Source: Clostridia bacterium | GTDB taxonomy: Bacteria > Bacillota > Clostridia > Oscillospirales > Acutalibacteraceae | NCBI GenBank assembly: GCA_017438845.1 | Contig: JAFRUO010000020.1 | Coordinates: 126,463-190,462, forward strand | Direction of reading: 5' to 3' | Length of the DNA stretch: 64,000 nucleotides | Shown here: one piece after another, positions 24,575 to 32,920 of the stretch | Position numbering within the stretch: position 1 is the stretch's first letter | Layout of the letters: the number at the start of each line of letters is the position of its first letter | Program-made: the position numbers and the translations under genes | Notes under the pieces: model-generated | What the model was told of the DNA's origin: nothing | Seen by the model: only the letters and a program-made list of their open reading frames with translations | Databases searched by the model: none

Positions 24575-26317
24575 TTATTCAATTGCCGCTCTTTTGCGGT
24601 TCGTTTTAATAATTCTGTCATAGGTTTCCTCGGAGAATTTCGGCTCCCTTTGGTAGGTCAGCAGACCGTTCTGTTCCTGCTCGATGTCGTAAAGCTGAGT
24701 GTAGCAGAAGCCGAACATCTTTTTGTTGCCGATAAGTACTTCGGTCAGACCGCAATATCTGTCGGCAAACTCCTTCTCGGTTTTAACATCGTCGCCGTAG
24801 CCCCATGATTTTACACTGCTGTCGCCCTGCCATTTTATGCCGCCGTATTCGCTGACAAAGGTTGGCTGACCGCCGTACGCCTGCCTGCCGGGGTGGTAAG
24901 TAAGCACGTGTTCATAAAGATAATTTTCATCTACAAGCCTTTGATAATTCTTTTTAAAGAAATTCACGTCAAAGCTGTAATCATGAACGTCGTAAATATC
25001 GGTTCTGACATGGAAATTGCCGCTTGTGTCAATGCAGGGCCGTGTGCGGTCGACCGCCTTTGTGTAGTCGTATACCGTTCCGAGAAGCTCGTCGCACTGA
25101 CGTCTGCCGTGATAGTCCCAGGTTTCATTGAACGGGCACCAACCGACAATAGCAGGATGATTGAAATCCCTTTCGACAGCTTCTCCCCATTCCTTTAAAA
25201 AAACGGGAACGGAGGAGGGGGAGGAGTAGTCGATTCCCCAGTTCGCATATTCGCCCCAGACTATGTAGCCGAGCCTGTCACAGTGGTAGAGGAATCTCGG
25301 CTCAAACACCTTCTGGTGCAGTCTTGCCCCGTTGAAGCCGAGCTTCATTGAAAGCTCTATGTCCTTCACCATTGCCTCATCGCTCGGGGCGGTGTAAATA
25401 CCGTCGGGGTAGAAGCCCTGGTCGAGCACAAGGCGCTGGAACACGCTTTTTTCGTTAATCAGGAATTTCATACCGTCAAGGCGAAGCTGACGAAGTCCGA
25501 AATAGCTTTTGACGCAGTCGCTTCCGAATTTCAGTTCAAGGTCGTACAGTCTGCCGTTGCCGACCTCCCAAAGCTGTTTTTCGGAAAGCTTCAGCGTGAC
25601 AAGCTTTGTGCCGGAGCATTTCGGGACTTCAATTCCACCGACCTCTTTTGAGTCAAAGAAAGCCTTTAAGCTGAGCTTTGCCTTGCCGACCAGCTCTGCC
25701 GATACGGTTACAGAGCAGTCGGTTATATCGGGATAGATTTTAAAACTTTTAATATAATTCTTCGGAACATATTCAATATATACGCTCTGCCAGATACCCG
25801 TAGTCCTTGTGTAGTCACAGCCGTGGCTTTTAAGCCTTTCCGACTGCTTGCCCCTGCACTGAAGCGGGTTTCTTACATTGTCCTCGCAGAGAACGAATAT
25901 CTCGTTTTCACCTTCTTTTACAAGCTCGGTGATTTCAAACGAAAAAGAGGTGTAGCCGCCCTTATGTCTGCCTGCCGGAGCGCCGTTGACAAGTACGGTC
26001 GTAAGGTAATCCGCGGCGCCGATTCTTAAAAAGACTCTGCCTTCGGTCTTTTTGATTTTAACTCTTTTACGGTACCAGGCAAGGTTTACAAAGCCCGTAT
26101 AGCCTATGCCCGAAAGCCTGCTTTCAAGGCAGAACGGGACGTTAATTTTGTGGGTGTATTTACCTTTTTTAAAAAGCTTTTGTGCAAGCGCAGCATCGTC
26201 GGAAAACTTAAAGCCGGCTTCAGCCTTTTTAAAGCCGAAATCCCATTTTCCGTTAAGGCTCTGCCAGTTTTTTCTCTGAAACTGAGGGTTGGGATACTCT
26301 TCTCTTAAAGCCTTCAT
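24575..26317 (-). CDS. Glycoside hydrolase family 2 enzyme
   Basis: 580 aa without a signal peptide. It has an N-terminal sugar-binding jelly roll ('NWQSLNGKWDFGF...YRKRVKIKKTEGRVFLRI'), a central immunoglobulin-like domain and a C-terminal TIM barrel. The acid/base Glu is in 'IVGWCPFNETWDYHGRRQ' and the nucleophile Glu in 'PTFVSEYGGIKWQG'. The Asn-Lys signature that recognises glucuronate in beta-glucuronidases is not present at the corresponding place ('EQNGLLTYQREPKF'), so a beta-galactosidase-like or other beta-glycosidase is more likely. It is cytoplasmic and in an operon with an esterase and two reductases. Confidence 0.88.
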   Translation of the reverse strand: MKALREEYPNPQFQRKNWQSLNGKWDFGFKKAEAGFKFSDDAALAQKLFKKGKYTHKINVPFCLESRLSGIGYTGFVNLAWYRKRVKIKKTEGRVFLRIGAADYLTTVLVNGAPAGRHKGGYTSFSFEITELVKEGENEIFVLCEDNVRNPLQCRGKQSERLKSHGCDYTRTTGIWQSVYIEYVPKNYIKSFKIYPDITDCSVTVSAELVGKAKLSLKAFFDSKEVGGIEVPKCSGTKLVTLKLSEKQLWEVGNGRLYDLELKFGSDCVKSYFGLRQLRLDGMKFLINEKSVFQRLVLDQGFYPDGIYTAPSDEAMVKDIELSMKLGFNGARLHQKVFEPRFLYHCDRLGYIVWGEYANWGIDYSSPSSVPVFLKEWGEAVERDFNHPAIVGWCPFNETWDYHGRRQCDELLGTVYDYTKAVDRTRPCIDTSGNFHVRTDIYDVHDYSFDVNFFKKNYQRLVDENYLYEHVLTYHPGRQAYGGQPTFVSEYGGIKWQGDSSVKSWGYGDDVKTEKEFADRYCGLTEVLIGNKKMFGFCYTQLYDIEQEQNGLLTYQREPKFSEETYDRIIKTNRKRAAIE

Positions 26318-26329
26318 TTTTAACGCTCC

Positions 26330-27115
26330 TTAATATATTTTTGTTTCTTCGGCAAAATAGCCGTTGCTTGCCTCGTTCTCCTTTGAATACCATTCGGTGG
26401 TATACCAGAGCACCTTTTTGTCCTGCGGATAATATCTGCCCTGCATCAACGCCGAGGAGAGCAGCATTGTGCTGTTTGGGGGCTCGTTATATTCGGGCAG
26501 GGTGCCGTAATAATAGATGCCTGCCGAAAAGCTGTAGCCGTTTTCCTTTAAAGCCTTGATAAACGCTTTTGCGTCGTCATCTCTTGAGTCAAGAGCTTTT
26601 TCGCATATTATGTAAACGCCGTAAACCCCGTCAAGCTCCGCCTTAACAAGAGAAAAATCGGCGTCGGTCGGAAGGTCGCTGACTGCTGTGGTGATTACGG
26701 CAAATGAGTTTTCGCCGTATACGGGCTTTGCGATTCTTTCAATTTCCTCTTTGAGCTGCTTTTTATACTTTACCGCAACGAAGCTGTCGCTCCATTTTTC
26801 GGGATGCCTGAGGTAACGGTCGCCGTTAAACCTTACCGTGATTCTCTCATCGGGATAGTCTTTGTTCGTGACAACCGCTTCACGGGTGTCGCCCGTGTCC
26901 TGCCACGAGGCGGTGCTGTAAATGCTGTCAAATTCAAATTCCTCGCCGTATCTTTCGTGCATTCCTTCAACAATTCTCTGCTTTTCGTCAAAGTCATAGG
27001 TAAAATGCAGGTAAGCCTTAGTTACCGCAAAGGCAATTAACGGCAAAGCTATAAGTACCGTAACTAATGAAATTACGGCAAGCTTTACTGTTTTGCTTTT
27101 CTCGTTGTTTTTCAT
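26330..27115 (-). CDS. Membrane-anchored protein of unknown function
   Basis: 261 aa with one N-terminal membrane helix (about 11-33, 'LAVISLVTVLIALPLIAFAVTKAYL'). The remainder is probably outside the cell; it is rich in Tyr, Asp and Glu and has no Cys cluster. The pattern is a mixed alpha/beta fold that I do not recognise. It lies in the middle of the five-gene operon, 12-13 bp from each neighbour. GGAGAG precedes the ATG. It could be an accessory envelope protein for the substrate of the operon; that is inference from position only. Confidence 0.6.
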   Translation of the reverse strand: MKNNEKSKTVKLAVISLVTVLIALPLIAFAVTKAYLHFTYDFDEKQRIVEGMHERYGEEFEFDSIYSTASWQDTGDTREAVVTNKDYPDERITVRFNGDRYLRHPEKWSDSFVAVKYKKQLKEEIERIAKPVYGENSFAVITTAVSDLPTDADFSLVKAELDGVYGVYIICEKALDSRDDDAKAFIKALKENGYSFSAGIYYYGTLPEYNEPPNSTMLLSSALMQGRYYPQDKKVLWYTTEWYSKENEASNGYFAEETKIY

Positions 27116-27128
27116 AAGGCTCTCCGAA

Positions 27129-28022
27129 TTATCGGTCTGAGTTGACGATGTCGGTTATTTCCTTTTGCGCCTTTTTTGCCTCGGGTATCGGATAAATCGG
27201 GAAGCAATGGTTCATACCCTCGTATTCACGGTAGTCGAGCTTTGCACCTGCTTGCTCGCACATTTCCCTGAATTTACGTCCGTCGGTAATAAACGCCTCA
27301 TAGGTGCCGAAATAAACGGTCATTTCGGGCATATGCTCAAGGTCGCCGTAAATCGGGCTGACTCGGTAGTCGTGAACGTCCGTGTCGCCTGCCCAGTTTT
27401 TTCCTGCCTGCTGTAAAAAGCCGTGCTCAAGCGACGGGTCAAGTCTGTCGAACTCCTTACCGAACGCCGTGTCCATACTTACGTCCACCCACGGGCTGAG
27501 CAGAATAAGCCTTTTCGGCTGAGGAAGTCCGAGGGCGTAAAGGTGCTCGCAGAACGAAAGCGCAAGCCCTCCGCCCGAGGAATCCCCCATAAACAGAATA
27601 TCACGGGAATCGGTGTTTTCAAGCAGGTCCCCGTAGTATTTTTCCAAAAACTCAAAGGTTTCCTTATAAGTGTAGGTCGGGGACTTTTTATAAATCGGCA
27701 TAATTATTTCCGAGTCGGTTTTTGCGGCTAAGGTGTCGCAGAACATAAAGTGCGGCAGAAGCGGCTGTTCACAGAAGGCTCCGCCGTGAAGGTAGAGGAT
27801 TTTTCTTCTTTTTCCGCGGTTGAAAATAAACAGCTCAACCGAGTATGCGCTCTGCTTTTCGGGTGCGGTTTTGTAGGGGAAGGGCGGAGCTTTATACGGC
27901 TTTGTGTTACTCACTCTGAGCTTTTCAATATACTTGCCGCGGCGTATCGGGTCGCCTACCTTTTTCTTGTAACCGCTCAGACCGATTACAAATGCCGCAA
28001 AGCTGCTCATAAAGCTTCTCAT
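27129..28022 (-). CDS. Alpha/beta hydrolase (HSL/acetyl-esterase type)
   Basis: 297 aa from the ATG at 28022 (GAGGTGG upstream; an in-frame GTG at 28031 would overlap the site). It carries the oxyanion 'YLHGGAF', the nucleophile elbow 'GDSSGGGLALS', an Asp in 'YFGTYEAFITDG' and a His in 'GMNHCFPIYP', the hormone-sensitive-lipase-like pattern. It hydrolyses a carboxylic ester, commonly an acetyl group on a sugar or small molecule. There is a hydrophobic N-terminus ('FMSSFAAFVIGLSG') but no convincing signal peptide. First gene of the operon that continues with the membrane protein, GH2, SDR and OYE genes. Confidence 0.85.
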   Translation of the reverse strand: MRSFMSSFAAFVIGLSGYKKKVGDPIRRGKYIEKLRVSNTKPYKAPPFPYKTAPEKQSAYSVELFIFNRGKRRKILYLHGGAFCEQPLLPHFMFCDTLAAKTDSEIIMPIYKKSPTYTYKETFEFLEKYYGDLLENTDSRDILFMGDSSGGGLALSFCEHLYALGLPQPKRLILLSPWVDVSMDTAFGKEFDRLDPSLEHGFLQQAGKNWAGDTDVHDYRVSPIYGDLEHMPEMTVYFGTYEAFITDGRKFREMCEQAGAKLDYREYEGMNHCFPIYPIPEAKKAQKEITDIVNSDR

Positions 28023-28054
28023 TTTTACCACCTCACGCTTTTATTTTCAGCTTA

Positions 28055-28083
28055 ATTCTATTACAAATAATCCCGGCAGTCAA
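28055..28083 (-). promoter_or_regulatory. Promoter of the esterase-GH2-SDR-OYE operon
   Basis: On the reverse strand TTGACT (28083-28078) and TAGAAT (28060-28055) are 17 bp apart, 33 bp from the first ATG. Confidence 0.65.
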
Positions 28084-28118
28084 TACAATTAAACAGCCTT
28101 TTTTAAAGAAATAATATT

Positions 28119-28154
28119 AAAGGGTTAAGGCGTTTTCGCCTCAACCCTTTTTTC
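28119..28154 (-). terminator. Hairpin terminator downstream of the small HTH gene
   Basis: AGGGTTAAGGCG (28121-28132), loop TTTT, CGCCTCAACCCT (28137-28148). It works best on the plus strand, where six T follow, but is placed to end the reverse-strand HTH gene. Confidence 0.75.
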
Positions 28155-28361
28155 TTATTTATCGTATTCGATTATGTCGCCGGGCTGACAGTCAAGCGCC
28201 TCGCAAAGCGCCTCAAGAGTGGAAAACCTGATTGCGCTGACGTGCCCGTTTTTAAGCTTTGAAAGGTTGACGTTTGCAACACCTACTTTTTCGGAAAGCT
28301 CGTTAAGGCTTATCTTTCTGTCTGCCATCACACGGTCAAGACGTAAAATAATTTTTCCCAT
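28155..28361 (-). CDS. Small XRE-type HTH regulator (YozG-like)
   Basis: 68 aa, essentially one Cro/C1 helix-turn-helix: 'LRLDRVMADRKISLNELSEKVGVANVNLSKLKNGHVSAIRFSTLEALCEALDCQPGDIIEYD'. Proteins of this size are regularly paired with a DUF2975 membrane protein, as here (11-bp gap, same strand). It probably binds the TTAACG-type dyads in the promoter of the pair and represses it. AGGGGTGAG precedes the ATG. Confidence 0.88.
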   Translation of the reverse strand: MGKIILRLDRVMADRKISLNELSEKVGVANVNLSKLKNGHVSAIRFSTLEALCEALDCQPGDIIEYDK

Positions 28362-28372
28362 ATTCTCACCCC

Positions 28373-29083
28373 TTAAAGTGTTTCGTCTGACTGACGCTGA
28401 AGCTCTGCGCCGTACTTAAATACACTGATAAGCATAAAAACCGCCGCCGCAAGGAAAATGCTTCCGATATTGACCGTCGGGCTGAAGTCGGAGCCTGTTG
28501 CAAGGTCGGGCCAGATTCCGCTGCCGATAATGTTGATAATGAGTGTTACGAGAAGTCCGTAGGCAAAGCGAGTCATATGCTTTATTACCTCGCCGTCAAA
28601 CGGGGTTTCGCAGTTTTTAAGCGCCTTCATAAGACCCTTTGCAAAGTGCAGTGTTACGGTCAATGAGCCGAGAAAAACGAACATCGCAACAAGGGAAGCA
28701 ATTATTCTTTTGATACTGAAGGTGATTTCGTTGGTCTTTGCGCTGATATTAAGTCCGTTGCCCTCTTTTGTAATGCTGACCTGAGAGATGTCGCTGTCCT
28801 CAACGGCTATCGCTTCGCCGTCCTCGGTTATAAGGCTGTTCAGGTCCTCAACGCCGCCGACCTTTATAAAGCGGTTGAGCCTGTCGAGAATGTTGCCCGA
28901 CGAAGCTATGTAAAAGTCGCTTGAGGTTCTGACGGTGACGCTTTCCTTTGAAATTGAGATTGCGCCTGCAGTGCCGATGGCGGTAATCACCATACAGCTG
29001 ATTGAACAGATAATCAGCAGTATTGAAATTACATACCCTACCGTGCCTAAGCTGTTTACTCTTTTGATTGTTGAATTTTTCAT
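28373..29083 (-). CDS. DUF2975-like membrane protein
   Basis: 236 aa with four hydrophobic segments: one near the N-terminus (18-42), a central extracytoplasmic loop of about 80 residues, then helices at about 125-150, 175-195 and 205-225. The layout and the adjoining HTH gene match the DUF2975/YozG pairing found in Bacillota. The molecular role is not known; the HTH partner suggests the membrane protein senses something and modulates the regulator. AAGGAG precedes the ATG. Confidence 0.75.
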   Translation of the reverse strand: MKNSTIKRVNSLGTVGYVISILLIICSISCMVITAIGTAGAISISKESVTVRTSSDFYIASSGNILDRLNRFIKVGGVEDLNSLITEDGEAIAVEDSDISQVSITKEGNGLNISAKTNEITFSIKRIIASLVAMFVFLGSLTVTLHFAKGLMKALKNCETPFDGEVIKHMTRFAYGLLVTLIINIIGSGIWPDLATGSDFSPTVNIGSIFLAAAVFMLISVFKYGAELQRQSDETL

Positions 29084-29109
29084 ACTGATTTCTCCTTAAC
29101 ATTAATTAT

Positions 29110-29182
29110 TTAACGTTTATCGTTAATCTGATTATAACACATATTTTACGTTTGTCAACTACTTTTTAACGAAAAACGTAAA
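29110..29182 (-). promoter_or_regulatory. Promoter of the DUF2975/HTH pair with three TTAACG-N5-CGTTAA-type dyads
   Basis: On the reverse strand TTGACA (29158-29153) and TATAAT (29136-29131) are 16 bp apart. TTAACGTTTATCGTTAA (29110-29126) is a perfect dyad just downstream of the -10. TTAACG-AAAAA-CGTAAA (29166-29182) lies upstream of the -35, and a degraded copy TTTACG-TTTGT-CAACTA (29145-29161) covers the -35. This is a good candidate for autorepression by the small HTH protein. Confidence 0.65.
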
Positions 29183-29236
29183 TTTTTTTATTTGTTTAAT
29201 TATAAATTAAAAAACACCGCGCCAATATTAAAGAAA

Positions 29237-29271
29237 AACAAAAAAGTCGGCACGGTTTTGACCGAGCCGAC
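29237..29271 (-). terminator. Terminator of the ktr genes
   Basis: On the reverse strand GTCGGC...ACC/GGT...GCCGAC forms a hairpin (29246-29271), followed by TTTTTTG. It lies 49 bases after the ktrA stop. Confidence 0.75.
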
Positions 29272-29319
29272 GGAAGGATGTATCGGTATTCGCAGTTTGT
29301 TGAAGGGCTTGATAATATG

Positions 29320-29967
29320 TTAAATATGAAAATACTTCTGCATGGATTTCTGCTCTCCGAGGACAAGCAGAGTTTTGCTGCTGTCAAGCACGGTGTCGGG
29401 TGTGACGGAAAGGTTTGTGTGTCTGTTCTCACGGACCGCCATAATTGTGATACCGTATTTTTTTCTTATATCGATTTGTCCGATGCTTTTACCCGCCCAC
29501 TCCTTGGGTACGGGGACCTCAAAAATAGCGCAGTCGTCGTCGAGCCTTATATAGTCAAGAATATGGCTTGAGGCGTAACGTATTGCCGCCCATTCCGCAA
29601 TTTGCCTGTCGGGATTAATAACCTCGTCCGCGCCGTTACGAAGCAGGAATTTTTCCTGCACATTTCTGTTGGCGCGCGAAACAACAAACTTTGCGCCGAG
29701 TTCCTTTAGCAGTGACGTGGTTTCAAGAGAGCTCTGGAAATCCTCCCTGATGGTTACGATGCAGACGTCGTAATTGTCCACTCCGAGCGTCCTCAAAAAC
29801 GCCTCGTTTGTGCTGTCGCCGATCAGGGCGTCGGTTACAAGCGGAAGAATGTTATTTATTCGTTCTTCGTTTCTGTCGATTGCCATTATTTCATGCCCCT
29901 GGTCATGCAGGTCCTTGGCGAGCATTGAGCCGAAACGGTTTACTCCGATAAGCAAGAATGATTTCAT
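29320..29967 (-). CDS. ktrA: KtrA/TrkA-type potassium channel regulator (RCK domain)
   Basis: 215 aa. An N-terminal RCK_N Rossmann fold ('LLIGVNRFGSMLAKDLHDQGHEIMAIDRNEERIN', residues 4-37) binds nucleotide. The C-terminal RCK_C domain ('SIGQIDIRKKYGITIMAVRENR', about 160-182) binds the ligand c-di-AMP in Bacillota homologues. It forms a cytoplasmic octameric ring that gates the KtrB channel. It follows ktrB after 13 bp in one operon. GGAGGTATAT precedes the ATG. Confidence 0.9.
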   Translation of the reverse strand: MKSFLLIGVNRFGSMLAKDLHDQGHEIMAIDRNEERINNILPLVTDALIGDSTNEAFLRTLGVDNYDVCIVTIREDFQSSLETTSLLKELGAKFVVSRANRNVQEKFLLRNGADEVINPDRQIAEWAAIRYASSHILDYIRLDDDCAIFEVPVPKEWAGKSIGQIDIRKKYGITIMAVRENRHTNLSVTPDTVLDSSKTLLVLGEQKSMQKYFHI

Positions 29968-29980
29968 TTATATACCTCCG

Positions 29981-31315
29981 TTATCCAACGTTTATTTTTT
30001 CCATAGGCCGTTTTGAAAGCTCGACCCCGCTGCCGTTTGCGGCGGCGAGCATAAGCGTTAAGCCGCCCGTCCTTCCGAGGAACATCAGCACAATCAGCAC
30101 AAGGTGCGATACAACGCCCAGCGAAGGCGTAAGCCCCTGCGAAAGTCCGACGGTTCCCACAGCCGAAGCGGTTTCAAAAATACACAAATCGAAGGGAGCG
30201 CCGTCTGCCGTGTTGATAATGCAGGCACCCGCCAGTGTAAAGAAAATATACACTATCAGGAGGGTTGCCGCGCTTTTTACGGTTTGGTCGTCTATCCTTC
30301 TTCTGAACATCTGCGGACTTTTTTTGCGCCGTATAACGGCAATTACGTTTGCCGCAAGCACGGCGAGGGTGGTCGTTTTCATACCGCCCGCTGTTGAACC
30401 GGGAGATCCGCCGATAAGCATAAGGACAATTATAATCAGATTTCCCGTGCTTGTCATTGTGCTGAGGTCAACCGTGTTAAAGCCCGCCGTCCTCGGCGTA
30501 ACCGCCTGAAAAAGTGAAAGGCATATCCTTTTTTTAATCGGATAGTCCGAAAAGTCAAAGAGGAAGAACAGCAGTGCGGGAATTAAAATCAAAGCGGCGG
30601 AGACCGTAAGAATAACCTTGCTCTGCATACGGTATTTTTTAAAGCGGAATTTGTGCTCCGCAATATCGTCCCAGGTAAGAAAACCGATACCGCCGACAAT
30701 TATCAGAAGGCATACGGGTATTATTACGAAAGGGTTGTCGCTGAAATATGTAAGTGAGGAAAACTCTCCCGATTTGTCACCCATAACGTCGAAGCCTGCG
30801 TTGCAGAAGGCGGAAACGGAGTGGAACACCGCCATCCAGATTCCCGATGCACCGAACTCCGAACAGAAGGAGGGCATAATCAAAGCGGCGCCGATAACCT
30901 CAATAATAAAGGCTGTTTTAAATATAAACAGGGTCATTCTTACAATGCCGCCGACCTGGTGCGCGGCTATGCTTTCCTGCATCATGCTTCGCTGAAACAG
31001 GGAAATCTTACGCCCCGAAACGGTCACAAAGAACATTGCCATTGATATTACTCCAAGCCCTCCGACCTGTATCAGTGCAAGTATTACGCCCTGACCGAAA
31101 TACGACCAGTAGGTTGCCGTGTCCTTAACGATAAGTCCCGTAACGCAAACGGCGGAGGTTGAGGTAAACAGGGCGTTTTCAAACGAAGTCCACTGACCCG
31201 ACGCGGACGATACAGGCAAAGTAAGCAAAACCGCACCGAGCAGGATTACGCCCAGAAAGCATAGGATTATTATCGGAAAGCTCTTCAGCTTTTTTTCACG
31301 TAATCGTTTGTTCAT
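29981..31315 (-). CDS. ktrB: KtrB/TrkH-type potassium uptake channel
   Basis: 444 aa with four repeated M1-P-M2 units. Selectivity-filter segments are visible: 'STSAVCVTGLIV' (first), 'SAFCNAGFDVMG' (second), 'AVTPRTAGFNTVDLS' (third) and 'ASAVGTVGLSQGLTP' (fourth), each with the conserved Gly. The intramembrane loop typical of KtrB ('IGGSPGSTAGGMKTTTLAVL') lies in the third unit. It moves K+ (often Na+-coupled) across the cytoplasmic membrane under control of the RCK protein encoded downstream. AAGAGGAAG precedes the ATG. Confidence 0.92.
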   Translation of the reverse strand: MNKRLREKKLKSFPIIILCFLGVILLGAVLLTLPVSSASGQWTSFENALFTSTSAVCVTGLIVKDTATYWSYFGQGVILALIQVGGLGVISMAMFFVTVSGRKISLFQRSMMQESIAAHQVGGIVRMTLFIFKTAFIIEVIGAALIMPSFCSEFGASGIWMAVFHSVSAFCNAGFDVMGDKSGEFSSLTYFSDNPFVIIPVCLLIIVGGIGFLTWDDIAEHKFRFKKYRMQSKVILTVSAALILIPALLFFLFDFSDYPIKKRICLSLFQAVTPRTAGFNTVDLSTMTSTGNLIIIVLMLIGGSPGSTAGGMKTTTLAVLAANVIAVIRRKKSPQMFRRRIDDQTVKSAATLLIVYIFFTLAGACIINTADGAPFDLCIFETASAVGTVGLSQGLTPSLGVVSHLVLIVLMFLGRTGGLTLMLAAANGSGVELSKRPMEKINVG

Positions 31316-31540
31316 AACTTCCTCTTAAAGAACCGAAAATCATTTGCCGTGCAGTCAGCCGCATTTACGGGCTTGGCTGCAAAACAAAACACAAAAATTA
31401 TTTTACCACAAAAAAGCAGGATAAGCAAGACGCCTATATATAAAAGGGGAAAAACGGGAAGCGGAAACGGTTTTTATCCTGCCTTGCGCTTCTGTGATAG
31501 GCTTTTCCTTTATGAAAATATTTTTTATTCTCGCTTTATA

Positions 31541-31569
31541 GTGACACACAATTGACACAATGGTATAAT
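31541..31569 (+). promoter_or_regulatory. Promoter of the OmpR-type two-component operon with tandem TGACACA repeats
   Basis: TATAAT (31564-31569) is preceded 17 bp upstream by GTGACA (31541-31546). TGACACA occurs at 31542-31548 and 31553-31559, an 11-bp tandem spacing typical of OmpR/PhoB-family half-sites, suggesting autoregulation by the regulator encoded next. Confidence 0.55.
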
Positions 31570-31593
31570 ATAATCGGATACGGGGGTGAGCGC

Positions 31594-32265
31594 TTGCTTA
31601 ACATTCTAATTGCGGATGACGAAAAAAAGCTTTGCGAAACAATGGAGGACTATCTCTCGGCAAAGGGAGCTTCGGTAAAGACGGTTTGTGACGGACTGTC
31701 CGCCGTCCGTGAAGCCGAAAACGGTGCGTATGATTTGATAATACTTGACGTGATGATGCCGGGAATAAACGGCATTGAGGCGTGTAAAAGAATTCATGAA
31801 TTTTCGGACGCGCCCGTGATGTTCCTGTCGGCTCTCGGCGAAGAGGAAGACCTGCTTGCAGGCTACAAAAGCGGCTGTGACGATTATATTGTAAAGCCCT
31901 TTCCGCTGACGGTGCTTTACGAAAAATGCTTAACTCTTATCAAAAGATATAAGGGCTTTGACGCCGAAAGCAAATTAAGTCACGGAAATCTCACGCTCGA
32001 CCTTCTCTCGAGGACTGTTTTTGTCGGTGAGGAAAAAATCAGACTTTCCGCAAAGGGCTTCGACATACTTGCGCTTCTTATGAAAACCCCCTCAACGGTG
32101 CTCAGCCGTGAGCAAATTCTTGTAAAGGTATGGGGCTACGGCTTTGAAGGCGAAGCGAGAGCGGTTGACACGCAGATAAAGCGCATCAGAAAAGCCCTCG
32201 GCAGGCAGAATGCCGATTATATTAAAACCGCAGTCGGCGTAGGCTATTATTTTGAGGTGAAGTAA
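31594..32265 (+). CDS. OmpR/PhoB-family response regulator
   Basis: 223 aa from a TTG at 31594, placed by GGGGGTGAG just upstream. The receiver domain (1-115) shows 'ILIADDEKKL', the phospho-acceptor in 'DLIILDVMMPGING', the Thr/Ser position 'VMFLSALGEE' and the Lys in 'DYIVKPFPL'. The winged-helix effector domain (about 130-222) has 'LSAKGFDILALLMKTPSTVLSREQIL-x-VWGYGFEGEARAVDTQIKRIRKAL'. It works with the kinase at 32913, with a membrane protein gene between them. A tandem repeat in the promoter is a candidate autoregulatory site. Confidence 0.92.
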   Translation: MLNILIADDEKKLCETMEDYLSAKGASVKTVCDGLSAVREAENGAYDLIILDVMMPGINGIEACKRIHEFSDAPVMFLSALGEEEDLLAGYKSGCDDYIVKPFPLTVLYEKCLTLIKRYKGFDAESKLSHGNLTLDLLSRTVFVGEEKIRLSAKGFDILALLMKTPSTVLSREQILVKVWGYGFEGEARAVDTQIKRIRKALGRQNADYIKTAVGVGYYFEVK

Positions 32266-32266
32266 A

Positions 32267-32920
32267 ATGAATGAAAGAAACGAAAAAATTAAAACTGCAC
32301 TTTGCTTTATGATTGCCGCAGTGGATATCCTTACTATTGTTAACGAAGTTCTTAAACAGGGATTATCTTTAGGGAATTTATTGCCATTGATTTTAAGCTA
32401 TTCGCCTATACTATTTATGGTAGCTTTTGCCCTGCAAAGAAAACCGCATAAATTTGCAGTGCTGTTGTATATCAGGGCAATTATGAGTTTGTTTTCATAT
32501 ATATTAAGAACTTTTATTGTTTTGTTTTCCGCTTTCTCTGAATACTCTGCATTCTCAGCTTCAACGAGCGAAAATATTACGCGTGAACCGGGTGAAATTG
32601 CAGTCAACTTGCTTCTTTCAAGCTTAGTATTACTGCCCTATGTTGCCTTATCATTTCTGTGTGCAAGGGCTATTTCAAAACAGAAAAACGGAGAAGACGG
32701 CTTTAACAAAGCCTTTGTTATAGCCGCTTTTGTGATTACTGCAATCGGCTTTGTTTCATATTGTATTTCTGCAAAGGGTATTTCAATCGGAAATATATTA
32801 GTTACGGTCGAAGCGGTTTTACTTATTCTCGTTGTAAAATATGTCGAAGAAAAGCACAAGGCGGTTTCGGACGGACTTAGGAATTATCCGAGCCCGGAGG
32901 AGATGAGCGAGGATGAATAA
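32267..32920 (+). CDS. Membrane protein encoded within the two-component operon
   Basis: 217 aa with about six hydrophobic segments spread from residue 8 to 190 and a charged C-terminal tail ('EEKHKAVSDGLRNYPSPEEMSEDE'). I do not recognise a family. It starts two bases after the regulator stop and overlaps the kinase start by eight bases, so it is made together with both. Position suggests an accessory sensor or a regulated membrane protein of the system. Confidence 0.65.
   Translation: MNERNEKIKTALCFMIAAVDILTIVNEVLKQGLSLGNLLPLILSYSPILFMVAFALQRKPHKFAVLLYIRAIMSLFSYILRTFIVLFSAFSEYSAFSASTSENITREPGEIAVNLLLSSLVLLPYVALSFLCARAISKQKNGEDGFNKAFVIAAFVITAIGFVSYCISAKGISIGNILVTVEAVLLILVVKYVEEKHKAVSDGLRNYPSPEEMSEDE

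Noticed and set aside
24575..26317. Calling the GH2 enzyme a beta-glucuronidase
   Set aside because: The Asn-Lys motif for the glucuronate carboxylate is not seen at the expected position.
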